A stretch of DNA of 64,000 nucleotides from Brytella acorum (GCF_029309905.1 NZ_JARBJP010000001.1:62001-126000), one strand, 5' to 3'; positions 26,375-41,001 are shown, counted from the stretch's first letter. Notes: a model not told the origin generated them from the sequence alone. Translations and numbers: made by a program.

Positions 26375-27679
26375 TTACAAAGCGCGATCTTTCTGACCCA
26401 GCAACGCCGCTACAAGTGATCCCCATTTTGATCCCGTGTCATTCCGCAGCAGAGCGTGTCGGAAGACGCGTGTCAGCACGACGGCCTCCAGGATGCAGAA
26501 GCCGAGAAGCAGTCCGCCCTGAGCGAAAATGCTCCAATCGGCCTGGGTGCTGAGCGCGGGAAGGTCGAGGAAGGGCGTCCAGATCGGCACCCACCGTGCG
26601 AAAGCGACCGCCTGGGTCGCCGTGCCCGCGACCTGCATCTGGAGAAGCATCTGAACGGGCAACATGAGCACGAAAATGACGGGCATCATCATGCCCTGCG
26701 CTTCTCGCAGCGTTTCGCATTGCGCCCCGATGGCGAGGCATATCAATGCAAGGGCGGCCGATCCGGTCAGCAGGAAAAAGGGCGCGCCGATCAGCATGCG
26801 CAGCGAGGTGAGCGGGGCCACGATCTGGGTGAAGGACAGCCCGAGATGGGGGCATAAAATGGCGGCGGCCAGCAGTCCCGCGCCAATCCAGGCGGCAAAC
26901 AGCACGACGAGGGCTTCCAGCGTCGCAATCAGCTTGCCGCAAAGCAGTTCGTCAGGGGTGATGCAGGCCAGTAGAGCTTCCAGAAGCTTGCCGGAGCGCT
27001 CCTCCACCATCGCCTGAAGCAACCATTGCGCGCTCATGATGACCGCCAGCATGAGGATATAGGCGAGAGCCGTCGGCGCGATTTTCGCGAGCGTCGCATC
27101 CGACAGGCCGTGTTTCGGCATACGCGTCGAGAGGGTCGGTTCCAGCGCGTTGATGCGGGCCGCTTCCGCTGGTGAAAGACCGGCCTGGGTCATGGCCGCG
27201 TCCCGCATGCCCGTCGACATCACGTCGTTGATGGTCGTGATGATGGTATGGCCGGGATTGTGGCTCACCCAGATCCGTACATGAACGTCATTGGGAAAGT
27301 TTCGAGGAACGGCAATCACGTAGCCTTTGGGTGGATGCGGGTCCTCTCTGGGAGGTGCGATGTAGGATCTGAAGGCGTCGTCGAGAGCTTCCGTCTGGAG
27401 CTTCGTCAGCGCCTCGGGCGCGGGTGTGACGTCGATGTCCGGCGCCACGCGATGCAACGCGGCGGCAAGACGGGGCTCCATATGGCCGTCAGGATCGATG
27501 ACGACGATTTTCTCGCGTTCGCTGTCTCCGGCCAGTCGGCTCCCCGCGAGACCACCGACGACCGGCAGCATGGGCATGAGAAAGACAGTGAGCCAGAAGC
27601 TTCGGGTGCGCAGGGTCTGACGGAAGTCGCGGGATGCCACCAGCAGCACATGACGCCAGTTCAGGCGGGGAATTTTCAT
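26375..27679 (-). CDS. ABC-2 type permease, NatB-like
   Basis: 434 residues. One membrane segment lies near residues 25-45 after a basic cytoplasmic start. A large extracytoplasmic domain follows (~50-215; e.g. KIVVIDPDGHMEPRL, RNFPNDVHVRIWVSHNPGH). Then come about five membrane segments (~220-415), including SAQWLLQAMVEERSGKLLEALL, the EERSxKxLE motif typical of NatB/ABC-2 permeases. The start overlaps the stop of the ATPase gene by 4 bp (27676-27679), so the pair is one transport unit. NatAB-type systems export Na+, peptides or xenobiotics; the substrate here cannot be read from sequence. It reads leftward and ends 167 bp from the fecI relic's start. Confidence 0.88.
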   Translation of the reverse strand: MKIPRLNWRHVLLVASRDFRQTLRTRSFWLTVFLMPMLPVVGGLAGSRLAGDSEREKIVVIDPDGHMEPRLAAALHRVAPDIDVTPAPEALTKLQTEALDDAFRSYIAPPREDPHPPKGYVIAVPRNFPNDVHVRIWVSHNPGHTIITTINDVMSTGMRDAAMTQAGLSPAEAARINALEPTLSTRMPKHGLSDATLAKIAPTALAYILMLAVIMSAQWLLQAMVEERSGKLLEALLACITPDELLCGKLIATLEALVVLFAAWIGAGLLAAAILCPHLGLSFTQIVAPLTSLRMLIGAPFFLLTGSAALALICLAIGAQCETLREAQGMMMPVIFVLMLPVQMLLQMQVAGTATQAVAFARWVPIWTPFLDLPALSTQADWSIFAQGGLLLGFCILEAVVLTRVFRHALLRNDTGSKWGSLVAALLGQKDRAL

Positions 27680-28617
27680 GCCGGATACTCCGGACCGGAG
27701 GCAGAGGTTGTGCCCGCAATGGCAATAAACGCGTCATGGAGCGTCGGACGCGGCAGTTCGAAGCTCCGCAGGGCAAAACCTTCCCGCGTGCACGTCTCCA
27801 GAAGATCCGCAGCTGTGCGGCCGGGCTTCAGGGCGACGGACCAGGGCTTCCATTCCGGGTCGGACGCATGTTCGGAAACCGCTATATGGGCTTCCGCCAC
27901 GTCCGCGAGCGCCGTCGGGTCGGCGCGGCAGGACAGCGTGACGTTTCCCGACACGCCTGCCAGCGCCTCGGACAGCGTGCCTTCAAACCGTTTGCGACCT
28001 TTCACGAGAATCAGCAGACGATCGCAGAGACGTTCGGCATGTTGCATGATATGGGTCGAGAACAGGACCGCCGCGCCCTCACGCGAGGCGCGGAGGATTT
28101 CGTCTTCCAGAAGCGCCTGGTTGATGGGGTCCAGACCGGAGAAGGGCTCATCGAGCATCAGCAGGCGTGGACGGTTGATCAGCGCCGTTGCGATCTGCAC
28201 CTTCTGGGCCATTCCCTTCGAGAAGCTTGCGATGTTTTTCCTGGCTTCGCCCGACAGGCCGAAACGTTCGAGAAGTGCCAGGCCGCGCGATCGTGCATCC
28301 GTGCCCGAAAGTCCCTTGAGACGACCGAAATAGATCAGCGTGTCGAGCGCCGTCATGTTGCGGTAAAGACCGCGCTCTTCCGGCAGGAAGCCGATCTGCG
28401 TGGCGTTTTCGCGCGCCGCCGGTCGGCCGAGAACGCGGATCTCGCCGCGATCGGGAGGGATGATGTCCAGCATCATGCGCAGCGAGGTTGTCTTGCCCGC
28501 GCCGTTGCCGCCGAGGAAACCGAACGTTTCCCCTTCCGCGACGGAGAAACTCAGATCGTCAACAGCCAGCTTGCTTCCAAAGCTTTTGGAGATATGGCTG
28601 ACGGAAAGAGCAGTCAT
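27676..28617 (-). CDS. ABC transporter ATPase, NatA-like
   Basis: 313 residues. Walker A GGNGAGKTT near residue 34. The A-family Q-loop phrase GFLPEERGLYRNMT is typical of NatA/CcmA-like exporters. Signature FSKGMAQKVQIA takes the place of the canonical LSGGQ. Walker B LLMLDEPFSGLDP and switch His in FSTHIM are intact. A C-terminal ~85-residue accessory domain follows the ABC core, as usual for drug/Na+ ABC-2 exporters. It is the first gene of the two-gene operon with the permease and is translationally coupled to it. The promoter should lie in 28618-28882; I saw no clear element there. Confidence 0.9.
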   Translation of the reverse strand: MTALSVSHISKSFGSKLAVDDLSFSVAEGETFGFLGGNGAGKTTSLRMMLDIIPPDRGEIRVLGRPAARENATQIGFLPEERGLYRNMTALDTLIYFGRLKGLSGTDARSRGLALLERFGLSGEARKNIASFSKGMAQKVQIATALINRPRLLMLDEPFSGLDPINQALLEDEILRASREGAAVLFSTHIMQHAERLCDRLLILVKGRKRFEGTLSEALAGVSGNVTLSCRADPTALADVAEAHIAVSEHASDPEWKPWSVALKPGRTAADLLETCTREGFALRSFELPRPTLHDAFIAIAGTTSASGPEYPA

Positions 28618-28882
28618 GGGTGCGCGCCGTGGAAAAGTATCATATCGTAACGATTGGGCGCGGCGACCTGTTTGTCAAGACGCATCGCTGACGGGTCGTG
28701 TCTCAGTGTGGGATTCGGGTTTCGCTTACAACCCGGCTATTCAACCTTGCTTTTGTAAGTTCCGAAAGCGGACCTTATCCACCTCAGGCCACCGTAGGCG
28801 ACGAGAGCCAGAAGTATGCGGTCGGCCCGGCAGAGAGAGCCTGGCTAATGCTGATGCTCGATCATGCGATATAGCAAGGGTG

Positions 28883-29110
28883 CTAAGTCCCATTCTGCTG
28901 ATTGGCGCGCTCCAGAAACTTTATAGCTTCGTCGAAAATTGGCAGGGCGGCGGGAGATTGTGCAAGTGAAGCCTCCCGATCCGCTCTTACGCCCCCCAGG
29001 ACGTCCGCTATGAGACCGGGCTGTGCCTCATCAAGCCTTTGCAAAATACACAGAAAAACGTAGGACATCGCTTGCAGCTTTGTCTCGCCATTACCAGAGT
29101 CTTTGAGCAT
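28883..29110 (-). CDS. small hypothetical protein
   Basis: 75 residues, ATG start. The composition is protein-like: an amphipathic helix-rich chain (LQAMSYVFLCILQRLDE, DVLGGVRADREASLAQ, IFDEAIKFLERANQQ) with no membrane segment or known motif that I recognise. No real gene is antisense to it, and it stands alone between natA and mqo. Codon choice is compatible with the neighbours. The flanking stretches 28618-28882 and 29111-29325 hold nothing I can name. Confidence 0.5.
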   Translation of the reverse strand: MLKDSGNGETKLQAMSYVFLCILQRLDEAQPGLIADVLGGVRADREASLAQSPAALPIFDEAIKFLERANQQNGT

Positions 29111-29325
29111 GACTATTTCCTAGGCACGTTGACTCTAACGCAGTTCGACGGCCCAATAATTAGAAATATGGTATAATCTCTCGATCATCAGGGCCTACTT
29201 AAAAATGGCCGCTCATGTCGACTGGGCGCTCCAAAGCGGTTGGACTGCTTTCCCTTAAGCGGATATTTCAAACGGAGATACTATCCGCTGATTGGAGGAT
29301 ACGCCCTGCATCGACAGGGATGCCT

Positions 29326-30813
29326 TCAGATTTTGAGGACCGCGCCCGTTTCCTTGCGGTTGGCGATCAGGGCTTCCGCGTCCGACTTCAGATCGACGCC
29401 GTAGATCGGGAAGATCTCATGCAGGCGCGCCTGCCAGGCCGGATCGCTCATGCGGTCGGCGAAACAGGTTTCGATGACCTGAAGGGCTACGGCGGCCGCA
29501 ACCGAAGCGCCCGGTGAGGCTCCCAGGAGCGCCACTAGGGATTTGTCGGCGCTTTTCACGAGCTCGGTGCCGAATTTCAGCGTGCCGCGATGTTGCTCGT
29601 TCGGTTTGATGATCTGCACGCGCTGTCCGGCGACCGAGAGTTTCCACCCATCCTGATGAGCCTTGGGATAGAAATCCAGCAGCGAGGAAAAGCGCTTGCC
29701 GCTGCTCTGCGTAACCTGCTGCACCAGATATTTGACCAGAGAAAAATTGTCTTCCGCGACCTGGAGCGTGGGCATGAGATTCTTGAGAGTCAGGGAGCGG
29801 TAGAAATCCGTCCATGAACCGGTCTTGAGAAATTTCGTGCTGAAACCGGCATAGGGGCCGAACAGGAGATGGGAGTTGCCACCGATGATACGCGTATCGA
29901 GGTGAGGGACCGACATGGGCGGTGAGCCGACGGCGGCCTTGCCGTACACCTTGGCCCGGTGCTGGCTGACGACGGCAGGGTCGTCGCATCGCAGCCACTG
30001 GCCGCTGACGGGAAAGCCCGCATAGGCCTGGGCTTCGGGAATATTCGCGGCCTGCAACATCTCGAGCGCCGCCCCGCCCGCACCGATGAACACGAAGCGC
30101 GCCGAGACGGAAACCGGCGCGGTACCATTCTGGCCGCGCGCCGCGATCCGCCAGCGCTGGTCGGCCTCGCGATGAATGCCGGTGACCTTGTGATTGTAGA
30201 AGGTCGTGACCTGTCCGGTCGTTTCCATATGGCCGAAAAGTGCCCGCGTGAGCGCCCCGAAATCCACATCCGTACCACCGGCATAGTGCGTTGCCGCGAC
30301 CTGCTGGTCCGGATTGCGGCCCTGCATGGTCAGGGGCGCCCATCGAGCGATGGTGGCCGGGTCTTCGGAGTATTCCATACCCGCGAAAGCGGGGTGGGAG
30401 GACATCGCCGCATGACGGGCCTTGAGGAAGGCGACATCTTTCGCACCCCAGACGAGGCTCATATGGGGGCAGAGGCGAATGAAGGAGGCCGGATCTTCGA
30501 TCCAGCCCTGGCGCACGAGATAGGTCCACAGATTGCGAGAGAGGTCGAACTGGGCATTGACGTCGAGCGCCTTGGAGATATCGACGGTGCCGTCCGGCTT
30601 CTGGGTGGTGTAGTTGAGTTCGCAGTTTCCGGCATGTCCAGTGCCCGCATTGTTCCACGCCTGCGAGCTTTCCAGTCCGCAGGCGTCGAGAGTCTCGAAC
30701 GCGACGATCGACAGGGAAGGATCGAGCGACCGCAGCAGCGCTGCGAACGTCGCGCTCATGACGCCGGCGCCGATCAGGACGACATCGGGACGGTCTTGCG
30801 CAGTGGAGGACAT
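29326..30813 (-). CDS. mqo: malate:quinone oxidoreductase
   Basis: 495 residues from the ATG at 30813; a TTG 27 bp upstream is possible but less likely. It oxidises L-malate to oxaloacetate at the inner face of the membrane and passes electrons to ubiquinone through FAD. The N-terminal dinucleotide fold DVVLIGAGVMSATFAALL is followed by the family-specific CGLESSQAWNNAGTGHAG and NCELNYT. The C-terminal half carries FGPYAGFSTKFLKTGS and LLGASPGASVA. Length is typical (~490-500). It lies downstream of aarC but a terminator hairpin separates them, so it probably has its own promoter in 30814-30908. No NAD-malate dehydrogenase gene is in the window. Confidence 0.95.
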   Translation of the reverse strand: MSSTAQDRPDVVLIGAGVMSATFAALLRSLDPSLSIVAFETLDACGLESSQAWNNAGTGHAGNCELNYTTQKPDGTVDISKALDVNAQFDLSRNLWTYLVRQGWIEDPASFIRLCPHMSLVWGAKDVAFLKARHAAMSSHPAFAGMEYSEDPATIARWAPLTMQGRNPDQQVAATHYAGGTDVDFGALTRALFGHMETTGQVTTFYNHKVTGIHREADQRWRIAARGQNGTAPVSVSARFVFIGAGGAALEMLQAANIPEAQAYAGFPVSGQWLRCDDPAVVSQHRAKVYGKAAVGSPPMSVPHLDTRIIGGNSHLLFGPYAGFSTKFLKTGSWTDFYRSLTLKNLMPTLQVAEDNFSLVKYLVQQVTQSSGKRFSSLLDFYPKAHQDGWKLSVAGQRVQIIKPNEQHRGTLKFGTELVKSADKSLVALLGASPGASVAAAVALQVIETCFADRMSDPAWQARLHEIFPIYGVDLKSDAEALIANRKETGAVLKI

Positions 30814-30908
30814 GGCTGGGATTCCGCTAAATAAGGACAACGGTTCGGGATGACTGTGCGGTCTTGTTCGTCACACGTCCACCCGGAGCCGTCGCGTTGG
30901 TCAGATAC

Positions 30909-30942
30909 GAAAAAGGCGACCTGGATTCCGCCAGGCCGCCTT
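30909..30942 (-). terminator. Rho-independent terminator after aarC
   Basis: A 12-bp stem with one mismatch (aaggcgacctgg / ccaggccgcctt, 30913-30924 and 30931-30942) with a 6-base loop. On the minus strand it is followed directly by a run of T. It begins 5 bp past the aarC stop and should end the gltA-acnA-aarC transcript. Confidence 0.8.
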
Positions 30943-30947
30943 CAGTC

Positions 30948-35168
<4,221 letters not shown>

Positions 35169-35205
35169 GAATACCCCCTTTTGGTCTTCCTGAATGCTAT
35201 TCTGC

Positions 35206-36519
35206 TTAGCCGCGCTTGCCGACGGGCACGAAATCGCGTTTCGGTGCGCCGGTGTAAATTTGCCGTGGGCGGCTGATGCGCTGGCCCGGCTGCTCGATCA
35301 TCTCTTTCCACTGCGATACCCAGCCAACCGTGCGGGCGACAGCGAAAAGGACGGTGAACATGCTGGTCGGAATGCCCATCGCCTTGAGAATGATGCCCGA
35401 ATAGAAATCGACATTCGGGTAGAGCTTGCGCGACACGAAATAGTCATCCTCAAGGGCGATCCGCTCCAGCTCGACAGCCAGTTCGAGCAGCGGCTCATCC
35501 TTGATTCCGAGTTCGCCCAGCACTTCCTTGCAGGTCTGCTGCATGATCTTGGCGCGTGGGTCGAAATTCTTGTAGACGCGGTGTCCGAAGCCCATGAGCT
35601 TCACACCGTCTTCCTTGTTCTTCACCTTCTGGATGAAGGCGGGAATGTTCTTCACGTCGCCGATCTGGGCGAGCATCTTCAGAACGGCCTCGTTGGCGCC
35701 GCCATGGGCGGGTCCCCAGAGGGCCGCGATGCCCGAGGCGATGCAGGCGAACGGATTCGCGCCCGTCGAACCCGCGAGACGCACCGTCGAGGTCGAGGCG
35801 TTCTGCTCGTGATCGGCGTGGAGCGTGAGAATGCGGTCCATCGCGCGGGCGAGGATCGGATTGACCTTGTAGGTCGGATCCGACGGCAGCGCGAACAGCA
35901 TGTAGAGGAAATTCTCCGCGAAGCCGAGATCGTTACGCGGATAGACGAACGGCGATCCTTGCGAGTAGCTGTGCGCCCAGGCGGCGATCGTCGGAATTTT
36001 CGCGATCAGACGGATCGCGGAAAGCTCCCGATCTTCCGGCTTCGTGATGTCCAGGCCGTCATGATAGAAAGCGGAAAGCGCTCCCACCGTGCCACAGAGC
36101 ATCGCCATCGGATGGGCGTCACGGCGGAAGCCGTTGAAGAAGTTACGGATCTGTTCATGAAGCATCGTGTGCTTCCTGAGGTCACCGTTGAACGTCTCAA
36201 GCTGTTCCGCATTGGGAAGCTCGCCGTTCAGAAGAAGGTAGGACACTTCCGGAAATGTCGCATTTTCGGAAAGCTGTTCGATCGGGTAACCCCGATAGAG
36301 AAGGATGCCTTTGTCACCGTCGATGAAGGTGATCTTGCTTTCACAGGATCCCGTGTCACCGAAGCCCGGATCGTAGGCAACCAGCTCCGTTTCCGCATAA
36401 AGTTTGCGGATGTCGATCCCGCCCGGCCCCACCGAGGCTTTGACGTGCGGAAAAGACAGTTCTTTGCCGGAAGGCGTGGAGAGGGTGAAAACGTCGCCCT
36501 CTGTGTTGTTGGTACCCAT
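35206..36519 (-). CDS. gltA: type II citrate synthase
   Basis: 437 residues, the size of hexameric, NADH-regulated type II enzymes. It condenses oxaloacetate and acetyl-CoA into citrate. Catalytic residues are visible: His in [12 protein letters not shown], His in [15 protein letters not shown], and Asp in YPNVDFYSG. The N-terminal ~60 residues contain [16 protein letters not shown]. It is first in the leftward gltA-acnA-aarC operon and divergent from sucA across 265 bp, so cycle entry and the 2-oxoglutarate branch share a control region. It corresponds in role to A. aceti aarA. Confidence 0.97.
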   Translation of the reverse strand: MGTNNTEGDVFTLSTPSGKELSFPHVKASVGPGGIDIRKLYAETELVAYDPGFGDTGSCESKITFIDGDKGILLYRGYPIEQLSENATFPEVSYLLLNGELPNAEQLETFNGDLRKHTMLHEQIRNFFNGFRRDAHPMAMLCGTVGALSAFYHDGLDITKPEDRELSAIRLIAKIPTIAAWAHSYSQGSPFVYPRNDLGFAENFLYMLFALPSDPTYKVNPILARAMDRILTLHADHEQNASTSTVRLAGSTGANPFACIASGIAALWGPAHGGANEAVLKMLAQIGDVKNIPAFIQKVKNKEDGVKLMGFGHRVYKNFDPRAKIMQQTCKEVLGELGIKDEPLLELAVELERIALEDDYFVSRKLYPNVDFYSGIILKAMGIPTSMFTVLFAVARTVGWVSQWKEMIEQPGQRISRPRQIYTGAPKRDFVPVGKRG

Positions 36520-36784
36520 GGCGTGCTGATCTCCAATCTCTGCGTCAGCTGCTGGACGTGACTCCTCTTACGAGCAGACGAGCCTGTGTTCGACATCTTG
36601 GGTGAAGCTCTCGCGTTTGTCCCCCTCCGGTCCTGAATAAGATTTATACTCGAAATGTGGCTGTGCTTTCGCGATGGCCGGAGCAAGAGTGTGCCCCAGA
36701 AGCAATGCAGACGATATATAGCGCCCGCGACCGGTCCGCCGATCGGGTTCGAGAGGCGCTGCATGCGGGAAGAGGAGAGGATCG
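36520..36784. promoter_or_regulatory. shared divergent control region gltA / sucA
   Basis: 265 bp with no gene, bounded by the starts of two opposing TCA operons. A good ribosome site (gaggagagg, ending 4 bp before the sucA ATG) is present. Possible -10 elements (ttatact near 36650, gatatata near 36711) lack convincing -35 partners, so promoters are not assigned. Both operons must be driven from here. Confidence 0.6.
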
Positions 36785-39658
36785 ATGGGCGTTGATGTGC
36801 TTGCCACAGCCCTGAGCGGCGGTAACGCCGCCTTTCTGGCGGATTGTTATAAGCGCTGGTCACTGGACCCCAGGAGTGTCGACCCCAGTTTCGCCAGCCT
36901 GTTCGAGGTTCTCGGCGACGAGGAGCGCGCCATTCTGGCCGACACGGCCGGAGCCGAATGGGCGAAGGATGGCTCGGGGATCGAGCTTGGCGTCAAGCCG
37001 CTCGAAAAAGATACCGTCAAGCCGGCGAAGGCCGCGATCGGGGGCGACGCCACGGCCGCGGCCGAAGATACACTGCGCGCCATCCTGCTGATTCGCGCTT
37101 TTCGCACGCATGGGCATCTTGAAGCGAAACTCGACCCGCTCGGTCTCCAGAACCGTCCCGCCCGTCCGGAACTTGATCCCGCGACATACGGCTTCACCCC
37201 CGCAGATCTCAGCCGACCCATCTATATCGGCAAGCTGCTGGCCGATCTGCTCGGTCGCGAGACCGCGACGGTGTCGGAGATCGTCACCGCCCTGCGCAAG
37301 GTCTATTGCGGCCCCGCGGGGATCGAGTTCACGCATATCGTCGATACCGCACGGCGCACTTGGATACGCGAGCGCGTGGAAACGGCCGATTGTGACAGCT
37401 GGGCCGGGGCCGACGAAAAAAAGACCATCCTCAAATATCTGACGGAAGCCGAGGGCTTCGAGTCCTTCTGCCAGAAGCGCTATGTCGGCATGAAGCGCTT
37501 CGGTCTCGAGGGCGGCGAGGTCGCCATCCCCGCGCTTCATGCGATCATCGGGGAAGCGGCGCGGCGCGGCGTGAACGAGGTGGCGATCGGCATGCCGCAT
37601 CGCGGGCGTCTCAACACGCTGGCCAATATCGTGCGCAAGCCGTTCGTCAACATCTTCAGCGAATTCGGTGGCGTCAGCTTCAAGCCTGACAATGTTCAGG
37701 GTTCGGGCGACGTGAAATACCATCTCGGCACATCGACGGATGTCGAGCTGGCCGGGCATGCGGTTCACATCTCGCTCCAGCCCAACCCCTCTCATCTAGA
37801 AGCCGTCGATCCGGTGATCGCGGGCAAGGTGCGCGCCCGTCAGGATCTCACGGGAGATGTCGAGGGCCGTCACTCGGTTCTCGGCATTATGCTGCATGGC
37901 GACGCGGCCTTCGCGGGTCAGGGCGTCGTTTACGAAACCCTGTCGATGAGTCAGCTCGAAGGCTATCGCACGGGCGGCACCGTTCACGTCATCGTCAACA
38001 ACCAGATCGGTTTCACGACGAATCCGGTCAACGGCCATTCCGGCATCTACGGAACGGACGTCGCCAAGTCGGTCCAGGCGCCGATTTTCCACGTCGATGG
38101 TGACGACCCCGAAGCGGTCGTCTTCTTCGCACGACTGGCTTCGGATTATCGCCAGACCTTTGGCAGCGATGTCGTGCTCGATATCGTCTGCTATCGTCGC
38201 TTCGGTCACAACGAGTCCGATGAGCCCGCATTCACCCAGCCGGTGATGTACAAGGCCATTCGCGCCCATGAATCCTGCCGGACGCTCTATGCCGCGAAAC
38301 TGGCGGCGCAAAACGTGGTGAGCGCCGAAGATTCGGCCGCGGAATGGGACGCTTTTCACGCCTCGCTCGACAAGGCTTTCGACGTCGCGAAAACCTACAA
38401 GCCCAACAAGGCGGACTGGTTCGAGCGTAGCTGGTCCGGGCTTCGCGCAATGACGTCCGAGGATCTCGCCAAGGAAGTCGTCACCGGCGTGGATCTGGCG
38501 CTGCTGCGGAAAGTCGGCGCGGCCCTTCATACGGTCCCGGCCGATTTCGACCTCAATCCGAAAATCGCACGCCAGCTCGAGGCCAAGAAGGCCATGCTGG
38601 ACACGGGCGAAGGCTTCGACTGGGCGATGGGCGAGGCCCTGGCCTTCGGCACGTTGATGGAAGGCGGACATCACGTCCGTCTCTCGGGCGAGGACGTCCA
38701 GCGCGGCACGTTCAGTCATCGTCATGCCGTCCTGCTGGATCAGACCACGCAGCAGCCCTACACGCCGCTCAATCACATCGCGGACGGCCAGGCGAAGATC
38801 GAGATCTACAACTCGCTCCTCTCCGAATTCGCGGTGCTGGGTTACGAATACGGCTACACGATGGCCGATCCGAAATCCCTGGTGCTGTGGGAAGCGCAGT
38901 TCGGCGACTTCGCCAATGGCGCTCAGGTCATCGTCGATCAGTTCATCGCTTCGGGCGAGACGAAGTGGCTTCGGACGACCGGGCTCGTGATGTTGCTGCC
39001 GCACGGCTACGAAGGGCAGGGGCCAGAGCACTCCTCGGCCCGTCTGGAGCGTTACCTCCAGATGTGCGCCGAAGACAACATGATCATCTGCAACCTGACG
39101 ACCCCGGCCAACTATTTCCACGCCCTGCGCCGTCAGCTCGTGCGGGACTTCCGCAAGCCGCTGATCAACATGTCTCCAAAATCCCTGCTGCGCGCCAAGC
39201 TGGCCGTCAGCACGCTCGACGAGATGGGGCCGGGAACCACGTTCAGGCCCGTGATCGACGAGATCGATCCGATCGAGGCCGCCGGGGTGAAACGTGTCGT
39301 GATGTGCTCGGGCAAGGTTTATTACGACCTGCTGACCGCGCGCCGCGAGAAGAAGATCGAGGATGTGGCGATCGTGCGCCTCGAACAGCTCTATCCGTTC
39401 CCGGACCAGGCGATCGCGGCGGTGCTCAAGCGCTACCCGAACGCGCAGCTCGTGTGGTGTCAGGAAGAGCCGGAGAATATGGGCGGCTGGCAGTTCGTTG
39501 ACCGCCGCCTCGAAAAGGTGCTCCGTCAGTCGGGTCGCGCGTCTGAATGGCCGGCCTATGCCGGGCGTCCGGCGGCGGCCAGCCCGGCGACGGGCAGTGC
39601 CAAGGATCACGCTGCCCAGCAGTCCGCGCTGGTGCAGGCGGCTCTGACAGTCAACTGA
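36785..39658 (+). CDS. sucA: 2-oxoglutarate dehydrogenase E1 component
   Basis: 957 residues, normal for E1o. Thiamine-diphosphate enzyme that decarboxylates 2-oxoglutarate and succinylates the E2 lipoyl group. The N-terminal E2-binding segment GGNAAFLADCYKRWSLDP is present. Then EGFESFCQKRYVGMKRF, GMPHRGRLNTLAN, and the TPP/Mg motif HVDGDDPEAV near 435. YRRFGHNESDEPAFTQP and the C-terminal transketolase part QFGDFANGAQVIVDQFI with LPHGYEGQGPEHSSARLER follow. First gene of sucA-sucB-lpd-icd; the product is succinyl-CoA, which AarC then consumes. Confidence 0.97.
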   Translation: MGVDVLATALSGGNAAFLADCYKRWSLDPRSVDPSFASLFEVLGDEERAILADTAGAEWAKDGSGIELGVKPLEKDTVKPAKAAIGGDATAAAEDTLRAILLIRAFRTHGHLEAKLDPLGLQNRPARPELDPATYGFTPADLSRPIYIGKLLADLLGRETATVSEIVTALRKVYCGPAGIEFTHIVDTARRTWIRERVETADCDSWAGADEKKTILKYLTEAEGFESFCQKRYVGMKRFGLEGGEVAIPALHAIIGEAARRGVNEVAIGMPHRGRLNTLANIVRKPFVNIFSEFGGVSFKPDNVQGSGDVKYHLGTSTDVELAGHAVHISLQPNPSHLEAVDPVIAGKVRARQDLTGDVEGRHSVLGIMLHGDAAFAGQGVVYETLSMSQLEGYRTGGTVHVIVNNQIGFTTNPVNGHSGIYGTDVAKSVQAPIFHVDGDDPEAVVFFARLASDYRQTFGSDVVLDIVCYRRFGHNESDEPAFTQPVMYKAIRAHESCRTLYAAKLAAQNVVSAEDSAAEWDAFHASLDKAFDVAKTYKPNKADWFERSWSGLRAMTSEDLAKEVVTGVDLALLRKVGAALHTVPADFDLNPKIARQLEAKKAMLDTGEGFDWAMGEALAFGTLMEGGHHVRLSGEDVQRGTFSHRHAVLLDQTTQQPYTPLNHIADGQAKIEIYNSLLSEFAVLGYEYGYTMADPKSLVLWEAQFGDFANGAQVIVDQFIASGETKWLRTTGLVMLLPHGYEGQGPEHSSARLERYLQMCAEDNMIICNLTTPANYFHALRRQLVRDFRKPLINMSPKSLLRAKLAVSTLDEMGPGTTFRPVIDEIDPIEAAGVKRVVMCSGKVYYDLLTARREKKIEDVAIVRLEQLYPFPDQAIAAVLKRYPNAQLVWCQEEPENMGGWQFVDRRLEKVLRQSGRASEWPAYAGRPAAASPATGSAKDHAAQQSALVQAALTVN

Positions 39659-39716
39659 TAAATCGTTCGCGAAAAAGCAAGAACACGTCAGACCGAGAAT
39701 AAGGCGAGGGAGTTAA

Positions 39717-40937
39717 ATGTCCGTCGAGATCAAGGTGCCCACGCTGGGCGAAAGTGTCGTTACGGCGACTGTTGCACGCTGGCTCAAGCAGGTGGGTGAC
39801 GCCGTGAAGGCCGATGAACCGGTTGTCGAACTCGAAACCGACAAGGTTTCCGTTGAAGTCGGTGCACCGACTGACGGAGTTCTGGAAGACCATAAGGTCG
39901 CCGAGGGAACCGAAGTCGCGGTTGGCGCGGTTCTGGCGACGGTTGAGCCCGGCAAGGCCGGAGCGTCCAAACCCGCATCGAAGCCCGCAGCGCCCGCTCC
40001 GGCGCCTGTCGCTGCCGCCGCTCCGGCTCCGGCAACGAAGTCCGCGCCCTCAGCCGGAGTGGCTCCGTTCCCCTCGGCATCCAAAATGCTGAAGGAAAAC
40101 GGCATCCAGGCGGAAGATGTCGGCTCGGGTTCTGGGAAGGATGGTCGCATCACCAAGGGCGACGTCCTTTCGTTCATCGAGACCGGACCGAAGCCGTCGG
40201 TCGCCAAGGCCGCGCCGAAGTCGCCGCGCAAGGACGATCCGCGTGAAGAGCGTGTGCGCATGACGCGTCTGCGTTCAACAATCGCGAACCGCCTGAAGGA
40301 AGCGCAGAATACGGCCGCGATCCTGACGACCTTCAACGAAGTCGACATGTCGGCCGCGATGAAGATGCGTTCGGAATACAAGGACGCGTTCGAGAAGAAG
40401 CATGGCGTAAAGCTCGGCTTCATGTCGATCTTCGCCCGGGCCTGCGTCTCCGCCCTTCAGGAATTCCCGGCTGTCAATGCCGAGATCGACGGACAGGACA
40501 TCATCTATCGTCCGTTCGTGAACATGGGCATTGCGGTCGGCGGTCCGAACGGTCTGGTCGTGCCGGTGGTGCGCGACATTCAGGATATGGGCTACGCCGA
40601 AATCGAGAAGTCCATCAGCGGACTGGGCCGCAAGGCGCGCGACGGTGCTCTCAAGCTCGATGACCTGTCGGGCGGCACGTTCAGCATCACCAATGGCGGC
40701 ATCTACGGCTCCCTGATGTCCACGCCGATCATCAACCCGCCGCAATCGGCGATCCTGGGCATGCACAACATCGTGCAGCGTCCGGTCGCCGTGGATGGTC
40801 AGGTCGTGATCCGGCCGATGATGTATATCGCGCTGTCCTACGATCACCGCATCATCGACGGGAAGGAAGCCGTCAGCTTCCTGGTCCGCGTCAAGGACGC
40901 CGTGGAAGACCCGCGTCGCCTCCTGCTGAACATCTGA
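39717..40937 (+). CDS. sucB: 2-oxoglutarate dehydrogenase E2, dihydrolipoyl succinyltransferase
   Basis: 406 residues. Lipoyl domain 1-76 with lipoylated Lys43 in ELETDKVSV. An Ala/Pro-rich linker (~85-115). Peripheral-subunit-binding domain around [14 protein letters not shown] and [12 protein letters not shown]. Catalytic succinyltransferase domain from about residue 175 to the end, with [15 protein letters not shown] carrying the catalytic His and Asp. It forms the 24-mer core of the complex and receives the succinyl group from SucA. 58 bp after sucA. A hairpin follows before lpd and may set the E2:E3 ratio. Confidence 0.97.
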   Translation: MSVEIKVPTLGESVVTATVARWLKQVGDAVKADEPVVELETDKVSVEVGAPTDGVLEDHKVAEGTEVAVGAVLATVEPGKAGASKPASKPAAPAPAPVAAAAPAPATKSAPSAGVAPFPSASKMLKENGIQAEDVGSGSGKDGRITKGDVLSFIETGPKPSVAKAAPKSPRKDDPREERVRMTRLRSTIANRLKEAQNTAAILTTFNEVDMSAAMKMRSEYKDAFEKKHGVKLGFMSIFARACVSALQEFPAVNAEIDGQDIIYRPFVNMGIAVGGPNGLVVPVVRDIQDMGYAEIEKSISGLGRKARDGALKLDDLSGGTFSITNGGIYGSLMSTPIINPPQSAILGMHNIVQRPVAVDGQVVIRPMMYIALSYDHRIIDGKEAVSFLVRVKDAVEDPRRLLLNI

Positions 40938-40953
40938 CCTGAATGTCCGAGAT

Positions 40954-40979
40954 GGCTTCGGGCCTGCGAGCCTGAAGCC
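40954..40979 (+). other. intercistronic hairpin between sucB and lpd
   Basis: ggcttcgggc - ctgcga - gcctgaagcc: a 10-bp stem with one G-U pair and a 6-base loop, 16 bp after the sucB stop. No T run follows, so it is probably an RNA-processing or stability element, or a weak attenuator, rather than a full terminator. Confidence 0.5.
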
Positions 40980-41001
40980 ACATAGGAAAGGGGAAGCCAC
41001 A

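Noticed and set aside
29215-29517. 100-codon frame at the end of mqo
   Set aside because: Mostly antisense to mqo; the small non-overlapping part has no recognisable content.
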